This document shows, piece after piece, positions 13,543-22,788 of a stretch of DNA of 48,520 bases. The DNA comes from a virus. Where the stretch lies: the IMG/VR virus record IMGVR_UViG_3300027908_000032, positions 1 through 48,520 of that record; one strand, written 5' to 3'. The translations under genes were made by a program, and so were the position numbers. Below the pieces are notes generated by a model. It was not told the origin of the DNA. It was given only the letters and a program-made list of their open reading frames with translations, and did not search any database. How positions within the stretch are numbered: the first letter of the stretch is position 1; each line of letters begins with the position of its first letter.

Positions 13543-14323
13543 TCCAGTCCAGGCTTATCCGGTAGTCGAACAAGTTATGAATCGCGCGCGCGCGTACATC
13601 AACGACGCCTATCAGGGCGGAGCTGGACGCATTCTCACCGACACCGCTCCTTTCACTATCGAATACCTAAACGGCGCTTTGGAATATCTTCAGGACGAAC
13701 TGCGCGACTACGATTCCATAACATTAGTGCGCGACAACTACATCATGACGCCGATTACTCCGGTCGTGAATGTTGACCCCAGCGTTCAGATTAACGTGAG
13801 CTTCACGGGATTCTTCGATGGAACTATTCAGCATGCGCTGCCTACTCTTCCTTCAGATATGCTTGTGCCTCTTCAGCTATGGGAAAGGCAAAATGGTTCG
13901 GGCCTTCCGTTCACGTTGATGTTCCAGCCCCAAAACGGACTCTGTTCAGACTATCAAGGACAGATGCTCTATAACTGGGAGTGGCGGAATGACGCAATCT
14001 GGATGCTCGGCTCAACCAGCATCGAAGACTTAAGACTTCGCTATCAGGCGCAGCTATTGCCTTTGTCTCCCTCCAGCACGCAAAACCCATTCTCAGAAGT
14101 AAGCATTGTGATTCAAGCCTCTACGGAAGCTATGGCGCACCTAGTAGCCTACCGTTACGCACGCGCCCGCGGTGCGCAGATGGCCCAACTCTTCAAGGCG
14201 GATGCCGATGACGCCTTGCGCAGCATCATGAATCGGTACGTAAAGCAAGACCAGGGAATCCGCCACGAGCGGCAGCCGTATAACCGTGATTCTGATGGGT
14301 GGAAGATTCCGGGGATGATGTGA
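13532..14323 (+). CDS. Putative head-tail connector/adaptor protein
   Basis: A 263-residue protein. The N-terminal helical part (EQVMNRARAYINDAYQGGAG, EYLNGALEYLQDELRDY) and C-terminal helical part (ASTEAMAHLVAYRYARARGA) flank a central beta region. This helix-beta-helix layout and the position after the capsid genes resemble podoviral adaptor proteins (P22 gp4 or T7 gp11 position) that sit under the portal. Assigned by context. Confidence 0.65.
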   Translation: MPVNPVQAYPVVEQVMNRARAYINDAYQGGAGRILTDTAPFTIEYLNGALEYLQDELRDYDSITLVRDNYIMTPITPVVNVDPSVQINVSFTGFFDGTIQHALPTLPSDMLVPLQLWERQNGSGLPFTLMFQPQNGLCSDYQGQMLYNWEWRNDAIWMLGSTSIEDLRLRYQAQLLPLSPSSTQNPFSEVSIVIQASTEAMAHLVAYRYARARGAQMAQLFKADADDALRSIMNRYVKQDQGIRHERQPYNRDSDGWKIPGMM

Positions 14324-14380
14324 ACAGAAGCCTTCGAGGAGAGGGCGCAACCTTAACGCTGACCGAGGAGGTCACCTAAC

Positions 14381-15274
14381 ATGGCGTACACAGCTACCAA
14401 GACTCTGAATCTAGCACTTTTCCAGTTTCCGCAGGGAGTGGACAACACCGAACACACCGTTATTCTGCGCGGTAACGTAGTCGAGAACGACACAGCGACG
14501 GAATACGTTCCGGGCGGAGTGGGCAGCACCTCTTTTCAAGTGACGGCATTTTCCGCAGTCGGCCTTGTCACTTACTCGTCGCTAAAAGGAATCCAACTCG
14601 TCAACGGACAAACTGTGGTGATTTACAACACCGCCTCGAACACCAATGACGGAACATTCACGGTATCAAACGTCGTCGCCTCTAGCACCAGCGCCGGCAC
14701 GTTCACCGCAGTTCCGCTCGTAGGAAAGACTCTTTCAGGAACAGGTCAGACCGGGCAGACTGCGCAAGGCGTAGGACAGTTGCACTTCGGAGTTCAGGCG
14801 CTTATCCCGCAGACATTCACCGTTACCGCTGTTTCCAATACGGGCGGGCAGGTGACTTACACTTACACGACACTGGTAGGACCGCAGCTTCAGGCCAGCC
14901 AGTTCGTAACCATTGCCGGATGCACCAACGCCGCCAATAACGGGACGTTTTCTATCAACTCAATTACGCAGACTTCCTCGACGGCAGGCTCTTTCATCGT
15001 AACCAACTCTGCGGGCGTGACGACCGATTCAGGGACTGGTTCTGGTAACTTTCAGGCTGGACTTCAGACCTTTGCCAGAAACGGGCTACCCGTTGTGCAG
15101 ATGACTTTCTTCTCCATCAAGGGCTACACCTACGTTTGGAATCCGACCAACTCCACCGTTCAGATTTTCTTGACCGGAACAAGCTCAGGGTCAGTACAAA
15201 ACGAGGCCGGGTTAGGACCAACTGTAGCTTTTGACAACACGATTCGATTTGAGGCCATTTACATTCGAGGCTAA
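14381..15274 (+). CDS. Structural protein with two Ig-like repeats
   Basis: A 297-residue protein with strong ribosome site GAGGAGGT. Two homologous beta-sandwich repeats (about 49-128 and 145-228) share the pattern VTYSSL...QTVVIYN...NDGTFTVSNV and VTYTYT...QFVTIAG...NNGTFSINSI. The same module recurs in the next gene and in the fibre at 22.8 kb. The C-terminal 65 residues are distinct. Probably a virion surface protein. It shares its last base with the next start. Confidence 0.7.
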   Translation: MAYTATKTLNLALFQFPQGVDNTEHTVILRGNVVENDTATEYVPGGVGSTSFQVTAFSAVGLVTYSSLKGIQLVNGQTVVIYNTASNTNDGTFTVSNVVASSTSAGTFTAVPLVGKTLSGTGQTGQTAQGVGQLHFGVQALIPQTFTVTAVSNTGGQVTYTYTTLVGPQLQASQFVTIAGCTNAANNGTFSINSITQTSSTAGSFIVTNSAGVTTDSGTGSGNFQAGLQTFARNGLPVVQMTFFSIKGYTYVWNPTNSTVQIFLTGTSSGSVQNEAGLGPTVAFDNTIRFEAIYIRG

Positions 15275-18200
15275 TGCCTAACACGCAATTTGAACCTGAC
15301 TCAACGCTGACTACCTTTGGTGGACTCGTAACAGAGTTGAACCCTGCCGACTTGCCCGCAGGCTCTTCGCCTCTGTGTTGCGATTGCGATTTCACCATCG
15401 GTTCGGTAAAGACACGCCTGGGCCTATCGAGCGTCTATATGCCCGTCGATACAGGACAGAACTTCAATTACGTAAAGTCCTATGAGACGGGGGATGGAAG
15501 CGTGCTTACGCTGGCGCTCGATACTGCCGGGAATATGTGGTACGAAGCAGTTGCGGGGATGGATGAAGGCTCCGACCCTGGCGTGCTGACGCCGTTCTTT
15601 TCAGGAATCGACCCGAACTCTTTTGCTAAATCCGTTACCTACGATGACCGGGAATTCATTGCTATATCGGACTTGCAGGAAGGCACGGACATTCCGCGTC
15701 AGTTCAGTGTCAATGACAATGGAATCGGTTTCAACTTCGACAGGATTTCGCAAGTAGGGCCGGGCGCGGGATGTCAGATAACCTCGACTACGCTAAGTTA
15801 TCCAGTCAATCCCATCTTCCAGATTGCTCCGCAGACTTTGGGTGATGGAAGCAGCAACTATTACATGCTGTGGTCTGCCGGGCCGACGTTGAACACGCCG
15901 GGAAACGTCATCACATTTTACGGGCTTACCGGAACGACCTGGGGTGGAGCGCAGGTTGACCCTCCGGCGAGTAACCAGCTTCAGCCTGGGGATAACGTCG
16001 TCATTACGGGCCTTCAGACTATCAGCGGATTCAATCCGAATAATGGCGCAGGGGGAAACCCGGTTTATTACACGGTGACAAGCATTGGGACGGCGAGGAC
16101 TTCAGGCGGCACGATTCATCCGATATTCACGATTCAAGTAAACCAGATTGGATTCTTTTCTGGGCATCCGCAAGCAGGCTCGACTTACCAGCCCACGCTA
16201 GCAACGGTCGTGGCATCGACACCCGTGCCGAACCTTCAAGAAGGCCAGCAGTTGACTATCTCAGGAGCTAGTCCTTCGACCTGGGACGGAACATTCACTG
16301 TCCTGTTCACGCTGAACGCCGCGCAGATGTCGATTACAAACACGGAGTTGTTGAGTAATGAAGCGACTTATGCCTTTACGCTAATCAGCGGCGTTACTCC
16401 TGCAGTCGGGCAAATGGTAACGGTAACAGGAACATCCAATGGCAACGGAATATTTAATGTCACCAGCGCAATTATCACCGCAGCTACATCTTCGACGTTC
16501 AGCGTGGCGATTGTTTCACCGAACATTGCATCGGCCCCGGAAACAGCTTTTGCGATTATTAACGGAACCAAGTTCCAATTTGACCCTTTGCAGATTATTG
16601 CCACATCGACCACGGGTTCTCTTGTCGTAGCAGGACTGTTGGGCGCGGGAGTTCGCGGAGCTGTTGTACTTTTTCTTACCACCAACGGCTACCTGACCGC
16701 ACCTTCTCCCCAGACTATTTTTACGCTGAGCGGTTCGGCCAACTCCATCATCGCATCTCAGATTCCCATTGGCCCGGATAACGTCGTGGCACGAGTAATT
16801 GCTTTTACCGGAGCAGGGGGAGCAACGCTAGCCGGAGGCGGTGGGTACTACTACTGGATTCCAGAGGATGTAAGTGTCATCAGCAACAATCAAACAGTGA
16901 ACTACACCAAAACAATCATCAACGACAATACATCCACTTCGGCCACGTTCACCTTCACGGACGCTGTTCTATTAGGTGCGTTAAGCATCAGTTTTCAAGG
17001 CACAAACAACTTCGCGCAGATAGAGCTGGGAAGTTGTCTAGGAACAATCGCCTACGCCAATCGTCTGTTCGTTTGGGGAGAGAACAACAAAATCCAGAAC
17101 CTGATAAACATGACCTTTGACGGCGGAGCAGGTAAGGTTCTGCCTGTTCCGACCGACCCTAGTACAATCGTTTCCACTTATCCTCTCGGTTGGACACCCG
17201 ATAGCGTATACGGAGCGGGGATTGTCGGCGGCGGCATTACCTCAGTCGTGGATTCTCCGGTGTTCGGAGATGCTTACCAGATTCAGACTATTTCCGGTGG
17301 GCTAGTGATTCAAGGGATGATTGAGCAGCCTGCCTTTGAAGATTCCTTCACGGCGCAGACGATTAAATTCAGCGGCACAGGAACGCATCATCATACCCGC
17401 CCCACCATCAGCATAACGAATTCCCGTGGTGGCGCACCAATCATCCAGACAAACACGCAATATAGCATTAGATTTACTGCGCAACTAACTGCTGGGTCTA
17501 ACTCTGATTCTGGGCTGAACGTAGATTTATACAGCCCTTCTTTCGGTAAGACCTATGGGATTTTCGGCTGCACCCCTACCGCGGCAATGCAAACCTTTGA
17601 AGCCGACTTGCTAGATACTCCGCTCGCGACCGTTCCTACCGATTTGATTTTAAGAGTTTACGCCATCAGCCATGAGCCTTTCATGGGAGTAAATTTCTAT
17701 TTCGTTCCTACTTACCTAATCGACCGCATAGAGATTTATCCAACCCAGCAGCCCGTGCTCAACACGCAGTTGCGCGGCTCTTACGTAGACAATTTTGAAG
17801 CCTTCGACGGCGTGACCGGAAACCTTGGAGTCGGCACGCAAAACCAGCAGCCCGTTAGTGCCGCTTTCACTCTGTTTGACAATCTATACGTAGTTCGGAC
17901 TCGTTCATTCTGCTCGACTTCGGACAATGGCATTACTGAACCTGACGGTTGGACGATTAAAGAGATTGCGGGCATCGGGACGCCTTCTATAAATGGTGTG
18001 GATTATTCGACCGACAAAGACAGTGAAAGTTGGGCGCTGATTGCAGGACAGGCAGGACTCTATCTCTTTGACGGAGGGAAGCCGCAGAAACTTTCCCCTG
18101 AAATAGATACTCTTTGGAATGCCATCAACTGGAAATACGGCTACACCCTGTGGGTCAAGAACGACATCATCAACCGCAGAATATGCATCGGCGTTCCTCT

Positions 18201-18882
18201 TGCGACGCCTAACCAGTGGATGCCGAACTTCCCCGTAAACGCGAATCCTACATCACCTAACGTAGTTCTGATGCTGTCCTACAGAGAACTCATGTCTAGC
18301 GGTGCGTTGACCAGCGAAGGCCCGATACGGCAGAGCTTCATGGGAGAACTTAGGACTTTTCAGCTAGGCCGCAAGTGGAGCGCGTGGTCGATTCAGGCTT
18401 CTTATGCGGATTTCATTACTCGAGCCGATACAACCCAGCCTTTGTTCTACTGCAACAACCAGTTTCGCGGGAAGATTTACCAGCAACTCACCGGAAACTA
18501 CCTTGATGACGGAGCTTTGATGCCCTGGGACTACATCACCAGCCCGATGCCAAAAACGCAAGAGGCGCAAGCTCTGGGAATGGGCAATCAGATGCTTGAC
18601 GCCGACATGATTACCGCCTTGCTCACAGGGAACGGAAATGCACAGGTCAATATTTATCCCGACACGATTACTTCGCCGTATGCGCTCACTCTGGGCACGT
18701 ATCCTCTCTCGCCTTCGCCAGCTTACGGGGACACGGAAATACCAGTCCTCCAAACTGGGGCGCGATTCTTCTTAGAGGTAACTAACGGAGGAACAACGCA
18801 AGCGCCTGCTAATTTTGAACTTTCTCGCGTGGTGATGACTATGAAGAAAGCAGCGTGGGCTGCATATCGAGGAAGCAATTAG
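15274..18882 (+). CDS. Large tail hub/nozzle-like protein
   Basis: A 1202-residue protein. The N-terminus (FGGLVTELNPADLPAGSSPL, CDFTIGSVKTRLGL) has the opening seen in many podoviral tail proteins related in place to P22 gp10 or T7 gp12. Residues about 190-440 hold several Ig-like repeats (LTISGASPSTWDGTFTV; VTVTGTSNGNGIFNV). Residues about 660-830 look like a carbohydrate-binding beta-sandwich. Residues 830-1100 have propeller-like blades (GQAGLYLFDGGKPQKLSPEI). Probably forms the tail tube/nozzle, with added surface domains. Assigned by context and pattern. Confidence 0.65.
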   Translation: MPNTQFEPDSTLTTFGGLVTELNPADLPAGSSPLCCDCDFTIGSVKTRLGLSSVYMPVDTGQNFNYVKSYETGDGSVLTLALDTAGNMWYEAVAGMDEGSDPGVLTPFFSGIDPNSFAKSVTYDDREFIAISDLQEGTDIPRQFSVNDNGIGFNFDRISQVGPGAGCQITSTTLSYPVNPIFQIAPQTLGDGSSNYYMLWSAGPTLNTPGNVITFYGLTGTTWGGAQVDPPASNQLQPGDNVVITGLQTISGFNPNNGAGGNPVYYTVTSIGTARTSGGTIHPIFTIQVNQIGFFSGHPQAGSTYQPTLATVVASTPVPNLQEGQQLTISGASPSTWDGTFTVLFTLNAAQMSITNTELLSNEATYAFTLISGVTPAVGQMVTVTGTSNGNGIFNVTSAIITAATSSTFSVAIVSPNIASAPETAFAIINGTKFQFDPLQIIATSTTGSLVVAGLLGAGVRGAVVLFLTTNGYLTAPSPQTIFTLSGSANSIIASQIPIGPDNVVARVIAFTGAGGATLAGGGGYYYWIPEDVSVISNNQTVNYTKTIINDNTSTSATFTFTDAVLLGALSISFQGTNNFAQIELGSCLGTIAYANRLFVWGENNKIQNLINMTFDGGAGKVLPVPTDPSTIVSTYPLGWTPDSVYGAGIVGGGITSVVDSPVFGDAYQIQTISGGLVIQGMIEQPAFEDSFTAQTIKFSGTGTHHHTRPTISITNSRGGAPIIQTNTQYSIRFTAQLTAGSNSDSGLNVDLYSPSFGKTYGIFGCTPTAAMQTFEADLLDTPLATVPTDLILRVYAISHEPFMGVNFYFVPTYLIDRIEIYPTQQPVLNTQLRGSYVDNFEAFDGVTGNLGVGTQNQQPVSAAFTLFDNLYVVRTRSFCSTSDNGITEPDGWTIKEIAGIGTPSINGVDYSTDKDSESWALIAGQAGLYLFDGGKPQKLSPEIDTLWNAINWKYGYTLWVKNDIINRRICIGVPLATPNQWMPNFPVNANPTSPNVVLMLSYRELMSSGALTSEGPIRQSFMGELRTFQLGRKWSAWSIQASYADFITRADTTQPLFYCNNQFRGKIYQQLTGNYLDDGALMPWDYITSPMPKTQEAQALGMGNQMLDADMITALLTGNGNAQVNIYPDTITSPYALTLGTYPLSPSPAYGDTEIPVLQTGARFFLEVTNGGTTQAPANFELSRVVMTMKKAAWAAYRGSN

Positions 18883-19437
18883 ATGCTCGACGGTGGAAGC
18901 TACCTGAGCGAGATACGGGAAGAGAAGCCCAGAACTGCATTGCTTCTTGAGAAAATCATCAACGGCGTTAATCAATTAGGAATATCAGTAGGGGCAGACC
19001 CGACTGGTCACACGTCTCCCCCAGACCCTCCTCAATCTATTCAGGTTTCGGCAGGAAGCGACCACGTACACGTCACGCTTACCGATAGCGCACAGAGAAG
19101 TCGAGCACTTAACTATTTCCTGGAGTGGAGTGCAAACGACCCTGCGTTTATGAAGCCCAACGTGGAGCATTTAGGAGCGAGTCGAGGACGGGTTATGGCT
19201 TTGCCTGCAAAGGACGGTAGCGGGGACGTAATCAGTTATTACTTCCGCGGATATTCGGCTTATCTCGGTTCTGAAGTGGCGTCCGACAAGATTTACAACG
19301 GGCCGAACCTGAATCCTACGCCTGTGACGCTCACAGGAGCTTCGACGCTGAATCTGTTGACCTCGACAGGAGCAGGAACAGCCCCAACGAGCGGAGAAGT
19401 GGGCGGTCAGGGCTTTGGGACAGACCAATTCGCATGA
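18883..19437 (+). CDS. Fibronectin-III-like virion protein
   Basis: A 184-residue protein whose ATG abuts the previous stop. After a helical N-terminus comes PPDPPQSIQVSAGSDHVHVT, the typical entry of a fibronectin type III domain, followed by strands ending near residue 140. A Thr/Gly-rich tail (TSTGAGTAPTSGEVGGQGFG) follows. Fits a minor tail protein with a surface-binding domain. Overlaps the next gene (ATGA). Confidence 0.6.
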   Translation: MLDGGSYLSEIREEKPRTALLLEKIINGVNQLGISVGADPTGHTSPPDPPQSIQVSAGSDHVHVTLTDSAQRSRALNYFLEWSANDPAFMKPNVEHLGASRGRVMALPAKDGSGDVISYYFRGYSAYLGSEVASDKIYNGPNLNPTPVTLTGASTLNLLTSTGAGTAPTSGEVGGQGFGTDQFA

Positions 19438-19829
19438 GAATACGAGAATTCACGTTAAAAGATATTCCTGACATGCGCAGAATCCATGCGGAGTCAGGAC
19501 TTCCGCAGAACTGCTTGCCGGACTTTGAGAGTCCGCTATTTGTGGTGAAGAAAGTAGCGGAAAACGGCTCAGGGCCAGCTATCGGCGGTTTTTTAAAACT
19601 AAATGGAGAAATATTTCTTTTGCTCGACCACAGCAAGGGAACGCCTGAGTCAAGATGGGAAGCACTGGAAGAACTGACCGGAGAAGGTCTGCATGAAGCC
19701 TATAAAGTGGGACTGGACCATGTTACTGCTTGGTTGCCACCAGAAGTAGAAAAACAATTTGGCAAAAGATTAGAATCTTTAGGATTCCAAAGAAGTCCCT
19801 GGAATTCGTATACGGCAATTTTAAGATAG
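19434..19829 (+). CDS. GNAT-like acyltransferase domain protein
   Basis: A 131-residue protein opening MRIREFTLKDIPDMRRIHAE, a typical GNAT first strand and helix. Later come strands GGFLKLNGEIFLLLD and the C-terminal GKRLESLGFQRSPWNSYTA pattern. The classic acetyl-CoA loop (Q/R-x-x-G-x-G/A) is not evident, so activity is uncertain. Similar short GNAT-like genes occur among tail and ejection genes of podovirus-type phages. Overlaps the preceding stop. Confidence 0.6.
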   Translation: MRIREFTLKDIPDMRRIHAESGLPQNCLPDFESPLFVVKKVAENGSGPAIGGFLKLNGEIFLLLDHSKGTPESRWEALEELTGEGLHEAYKVGLDHVTAWLPPEVEKQFGKRLESLGFQRSPWNSYTAILR

Positions 19830-19839
19830 AGGAGGTCCG

Positions 19840-20409
19840 ATGGAGAGCGCGGACCGCAGTTTACAGCAGCAGGCCGAAAACGCAGGGAATACAGCATCAA
19901 CTACAGGCGGAAACTACGGTGCCGCGGCATCTGGTATCGGTGCTTCGTTAATCCCGCAGCTTCAGCGCGAAGCAACAGGCAATGTCGGCCTAACTCCTAC
20001 ACAGGCGAATAATGAGCTAGTAGCAGGAGAACAAGGAGCGGGCGGCGCTAATGCAGGCGTGGCAGGGGCTGCGGGGCTAAACGCGGCACGCACGCGCAAC
20101 TCCGGGGCGCTATCAGGAGTTCTAGACCAAGCATCGCGTCAGAAGGGCCAGCAGATGTCGCAGAACGCACTCGGTGTGCAACGGCAATCTACCGACCTAG
20201 CCCAGCAGAATAAGGAACGAGCACAATCTGCACTAACCGGGCTTTATGGAACAGACGTGGGCGCACAGATGCACGCAATGGGATTAGAAGCACCTGACAT
20301 CAACGCTGGCGTAAACGCAGGTAATTCCGGGTGGTTTCAGGACGCCACTCAACTGATAAATTCATTTGCAGGAAACGCTAAGGCAGCAGCGCAAGTGGCG
20401 AGCGGATAA
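19840..20409 (+). CDS. Putative internal virion/ejection protein, small
   Basis: A 189-residue protein with strong ribosome site GAGGAGG. The composition is Ala/Gly/Gln/Asn-rich and helical (GVAGAAGLNAARTRNSGALS, QQNKERAQSALTGLYG) with no Cys. Composition and its place as first of three genes between tail hub and fibres match podoviral ejection proteins that enter the cell with DNA. Assigned by context. Confidence 0.6.
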   Translation: MESADRSLQQQAENAGNTASTTGGNYGAAASGIGASLIPQLQREATGNVGLTPTQANNELVAGEQGAGGANAGVAGAAGLNAARTRNSGALSGVLDQASRQKGQQMSQNALGVQRQSTDLAQQNKERAQSALTGLYGTDVGAQMHAMGLEAPDINAGVNAGNSGWFQDATQLINSFAGNAKAAAQVASG

Positions 20410-21749
20410 TGGCAACTGACCCGGTAACAGGACAACCTATTTCTGACGAAGAACTGCGTAATCGTAGGAATGCGATGGGGCCAGCTCCCCCAACGATACC
20501 TGCTAGTCGCATCGCAGAAAGCGCGGCTCAGCCTCCTCGTCCTTCGATTCCTTCGCCCAACGCGATACCGCCAGCACCACCCGTTCATACCATGCCCGCG
20601 GTAACAGTTCCCGTGTCCGCAACTCCGCCACCGGTAGGCGCACCGGCGTCACCGCCTAAGCCGCCTCAAACTGCGTGGCAGAAAATAGGACACGGGATAA
20701 ATCGTGCTGCAAACATCGCTGGGGACGTTCTGGCTCCGAACATCACGGCGCTAATACCAGGTTCTGACCTCAACAAGAACCTAATGGAGAATAGGGCAGC
20801 AAATTTAGCCGCAAAGGGTGCAAGAACAGGGTTAGAGAACGCGCAGGCCGAAGGAATCACCGAGGGTAATAAGGAAACCGATTGGACTCCGCTCGGCGCA
20901 GACCAGCCCATAAAAGTACCGTTCAAGTCCGTTGCCCAATTACAGGCAGCCGAGGAGCGAGCAAAAGCACAGCAAAACGTAGCAACCACGCGAGGTGATA
21001 CGGCAGAAACTGTTGCGGGAATTAACACAGGTAGTAAGGAAAAGATAAACACGGCAACGAATCAGTCTCGCGAAAATATAGCTACGACCAATCAAGCGGC
21101 AGCAGACTCACGAGCGGAAGCACAGCGAGATAATCAGTTCAAGATTGCCCAGATGCGCGACAGTCTGGAGAACATCATCCACGGTCGCCACGATGAGACG
21201 CAAAAGCAAATAGCTACTCAGGAATTTGGCACACCGGATAAAGATTTAGGACCAGCCCCAGCAGGAAAGCAGGAAGGCGCACGTGGAACGATGGGGGACG
21301 GAACTCCCGTGATGGTTAAGAATGGACGGCTCGTACAGCCCGGACAGGCAGGGGCAAAAACTACTGGAGGCCCAGGCGGCAAGCTCGGAGCGCAGAATCA
21401 GAACAGGGCTGAATTCGCCAAGACGGTCATCGACCAGATTCCGAACATAACCAGCGAGGTTGACGCTCTTGCAGCGAAGATTGGCCCCGGAGCAGGACGC
21501 TGGAACGATTTCTGGGTCAAGAAAGTTGGAGCGAACGACCCGGATTATGCTGCGCTAGACCAGGACTTGGGATTATTCGCATCAGCGGTCGCTGTGACGC
21601 ACTTCGGAGCGCGTGGTGGTGGGCAGCACTTCATCGAAGCATTGAAGAAAGATTTCGGACAAGCGCAATCGCCAGAAGATTTGAAGGCCCGCATAAAGTC
21701 TGCGGATAAGTGGCTGACGGGCTACGCCCACATGGGCCAACAGAAATGA
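20409..21749 (+). CDS. Putative ejection protein, Pro/Ala-rich
   Basis: A 446-residue protein sharing a base with the previous stop. Residues 25-90 are Pro-rich and probably disordered. 130-250 are a long Ala/Gln/Asn-rich helical region (NVATTRGDTAETVAGINTGS). The C-terminal domain (GPGAGRWNDFWVKKVGANDP) is better ordered and might be peptidoglycan- or DNA-interacting. No transglycosylase motif found. Grouped with its neighbours as an ejection protein. Confidence 0.55.
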   Translation: MATDPVTGQPISDEELRNRRNAMGPAPPTIPASRIAESAAQPPRPSIPSPNAIPPAPPVHTMPAVTVPVSATPPPVGAPASPPKPPQTAWQKIGHGINRAANIAGDVLAPNITALIPGSDLNKNLMENRAANLAAKGARTGLENAQAEGITEGNKETDWTPLGADQPIKVPFKSVAQLQAAEERAKAQQNVATTRGDTAETVAGINTGSKEKINTATNQSRENIATTNQAAADSRAEAQRDNQFKIAQMRDSLENIIHGRHDETQKQIATQEFGTPDKDLGPAPAGKQEGARGTMGDGTPVMVKNGRLVQPGQAGAKTTGGPGGKLGAQNQNRAEFAKTVIDQIPNITSEVDALAAKIGPGAGRWNDFWVKKVGANDPDYAALDQDLGLFASAVAVTHFGARGGGQHFIEALKKDFGQAQSPEDLKARIKSADKWLTGYAHMGQQK

Positions 21750-22738
21750 GCAGCGCAGCAATAACCTGGGAAGACGAAAAGAAAGCGCCCCTCCCTGAGA
21801 TTAAATGGGAAGACGAGAAACCGACGCCCGCAAAACCGTCAGGCCCGGCACCAACTACCGCGAATAATTCGATAGAAAACGCGGTGAAAGAAACAAATGC
21901 AATGCCTGCCTGGAAACGTCTTGGCTCTGGATTGTGGGACGCTACAAAGGGATTGGTCGGAGGTCTAACTTCGGTAATTCCTGACGCTGGCTCCGCAATG
22001 GTTAGCGGCGCACGTATGGCGGGGGATGATGCTATTCGTAAGGCACAGGGGCGCAGCGTACCGTATCGAACCGTCGCTGGACTTGGAGAAGGCTTGGGAA
22101 TAAATGCTCCGGGCATGGAAGATGCAGCAAGTCGCGGAGATATGGCTGGAATCATAGGGCAATCAATACCCCCGGCAGCCGCAGCTACTTCATCTCATTG
22201 GATACCACCGATTGCCGACAAAATTGGGGGGATTCCCGATGCTCTTGGTGAAGCGACTAGGATGCAAGAGACTGGCAAATTAAAACCTTCAGTTAGAGCA
22301 CTCAGTCGTGCGGCTGGCGCAGGAGTTGGAGGAATGGCGGCAGGTGGCCCAGGCGCTGTTGCCGGAACACTTCTAGGCCCTAGCCTAGCGGATATGCTTC
22401 TGCCTGAGCATCCTAATCCATACGGAGAGTTTTCCAAACTGTCATCGAAGTTCCCAAAATCATCTATTCCTTCTGCAATGGGGATACCCAACGCGCTAGA
22501 AACTTCCGCAGCGCGGCCAGCAGGTCGCATGGTTCTAACTCCCGGTGAATTTAACACTCGTGACGTATTGGGAGATTTAGCCAAGAAGAACGCCAGCCGT
22601 CGAGGAATGGACTTCGCAGGCGGTATGACTCCAATGGAAGGAAGGAAAGTACCGAGATTCCCGACTGCGACACAGGAAGCGGAGTATCCGAGGCCGCGGG
22701 AGATAACCAAGTTCCCGAAGAAGGATGACGACGAATGA
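21746..22738 (+). CDS. Putative ejection protein with WEDEK motifs
   Basis: A 330-residue protein whose ATG overlaps the previous stop. It begins with duplicated short motifs ITWEDEKK and IKWEDEKP. The middle has Gly/Ala-rich, weakly hydrophobic helices (GAGVGGMAAGGPGAVAGTLL, ATKGLVGGLTSVIPDAGSAM) that could insert into membranes. The C-terminus is basic and ends in Lys/Asp. Third of the presumed ejection trio. Confidence 0.55.
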   Translation: MSSAAITWEDEKKAPLPEIKWEDEKPTPAKPSGPAPTTANNSIENAVKETNAMPAWKRLGSGLWDATKGLVGGLTSVIPDAGSAMVSGARMAGDDAIRKAQGRSVPYRTVAGLGEGLGINAPGMEDAASRGDMAGIIGQSIPPAAAATSSHWIPPIADKIGGIPDALGEATRMQETGKLKPSVRALSRAAGAGVGGMAAGGPGAVAGTLLGPSLADMLLPEHPNPYGEFSKLSSKFPKSSIPSAMGIPNALETSAARPAGRMVLTPGEFNTRDVLGDLAKKNASRRGMDFAGGMTPMEGRKVPRFPTATQEAEYPRPREITKFPKKDDDE

Positions 22739-22788
22739 GTTACAACCCGAGCTTATCTAACTGCGGCGACAAGAAGAAAGCAATCAGC

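Noticed and set aside
14360-14374. 5-bp hairpin TGACC/GGTCA around the ribosome site of the 14381 gene
   Set aside because: Short stem that could easily arise by chance; not listed as a control element.
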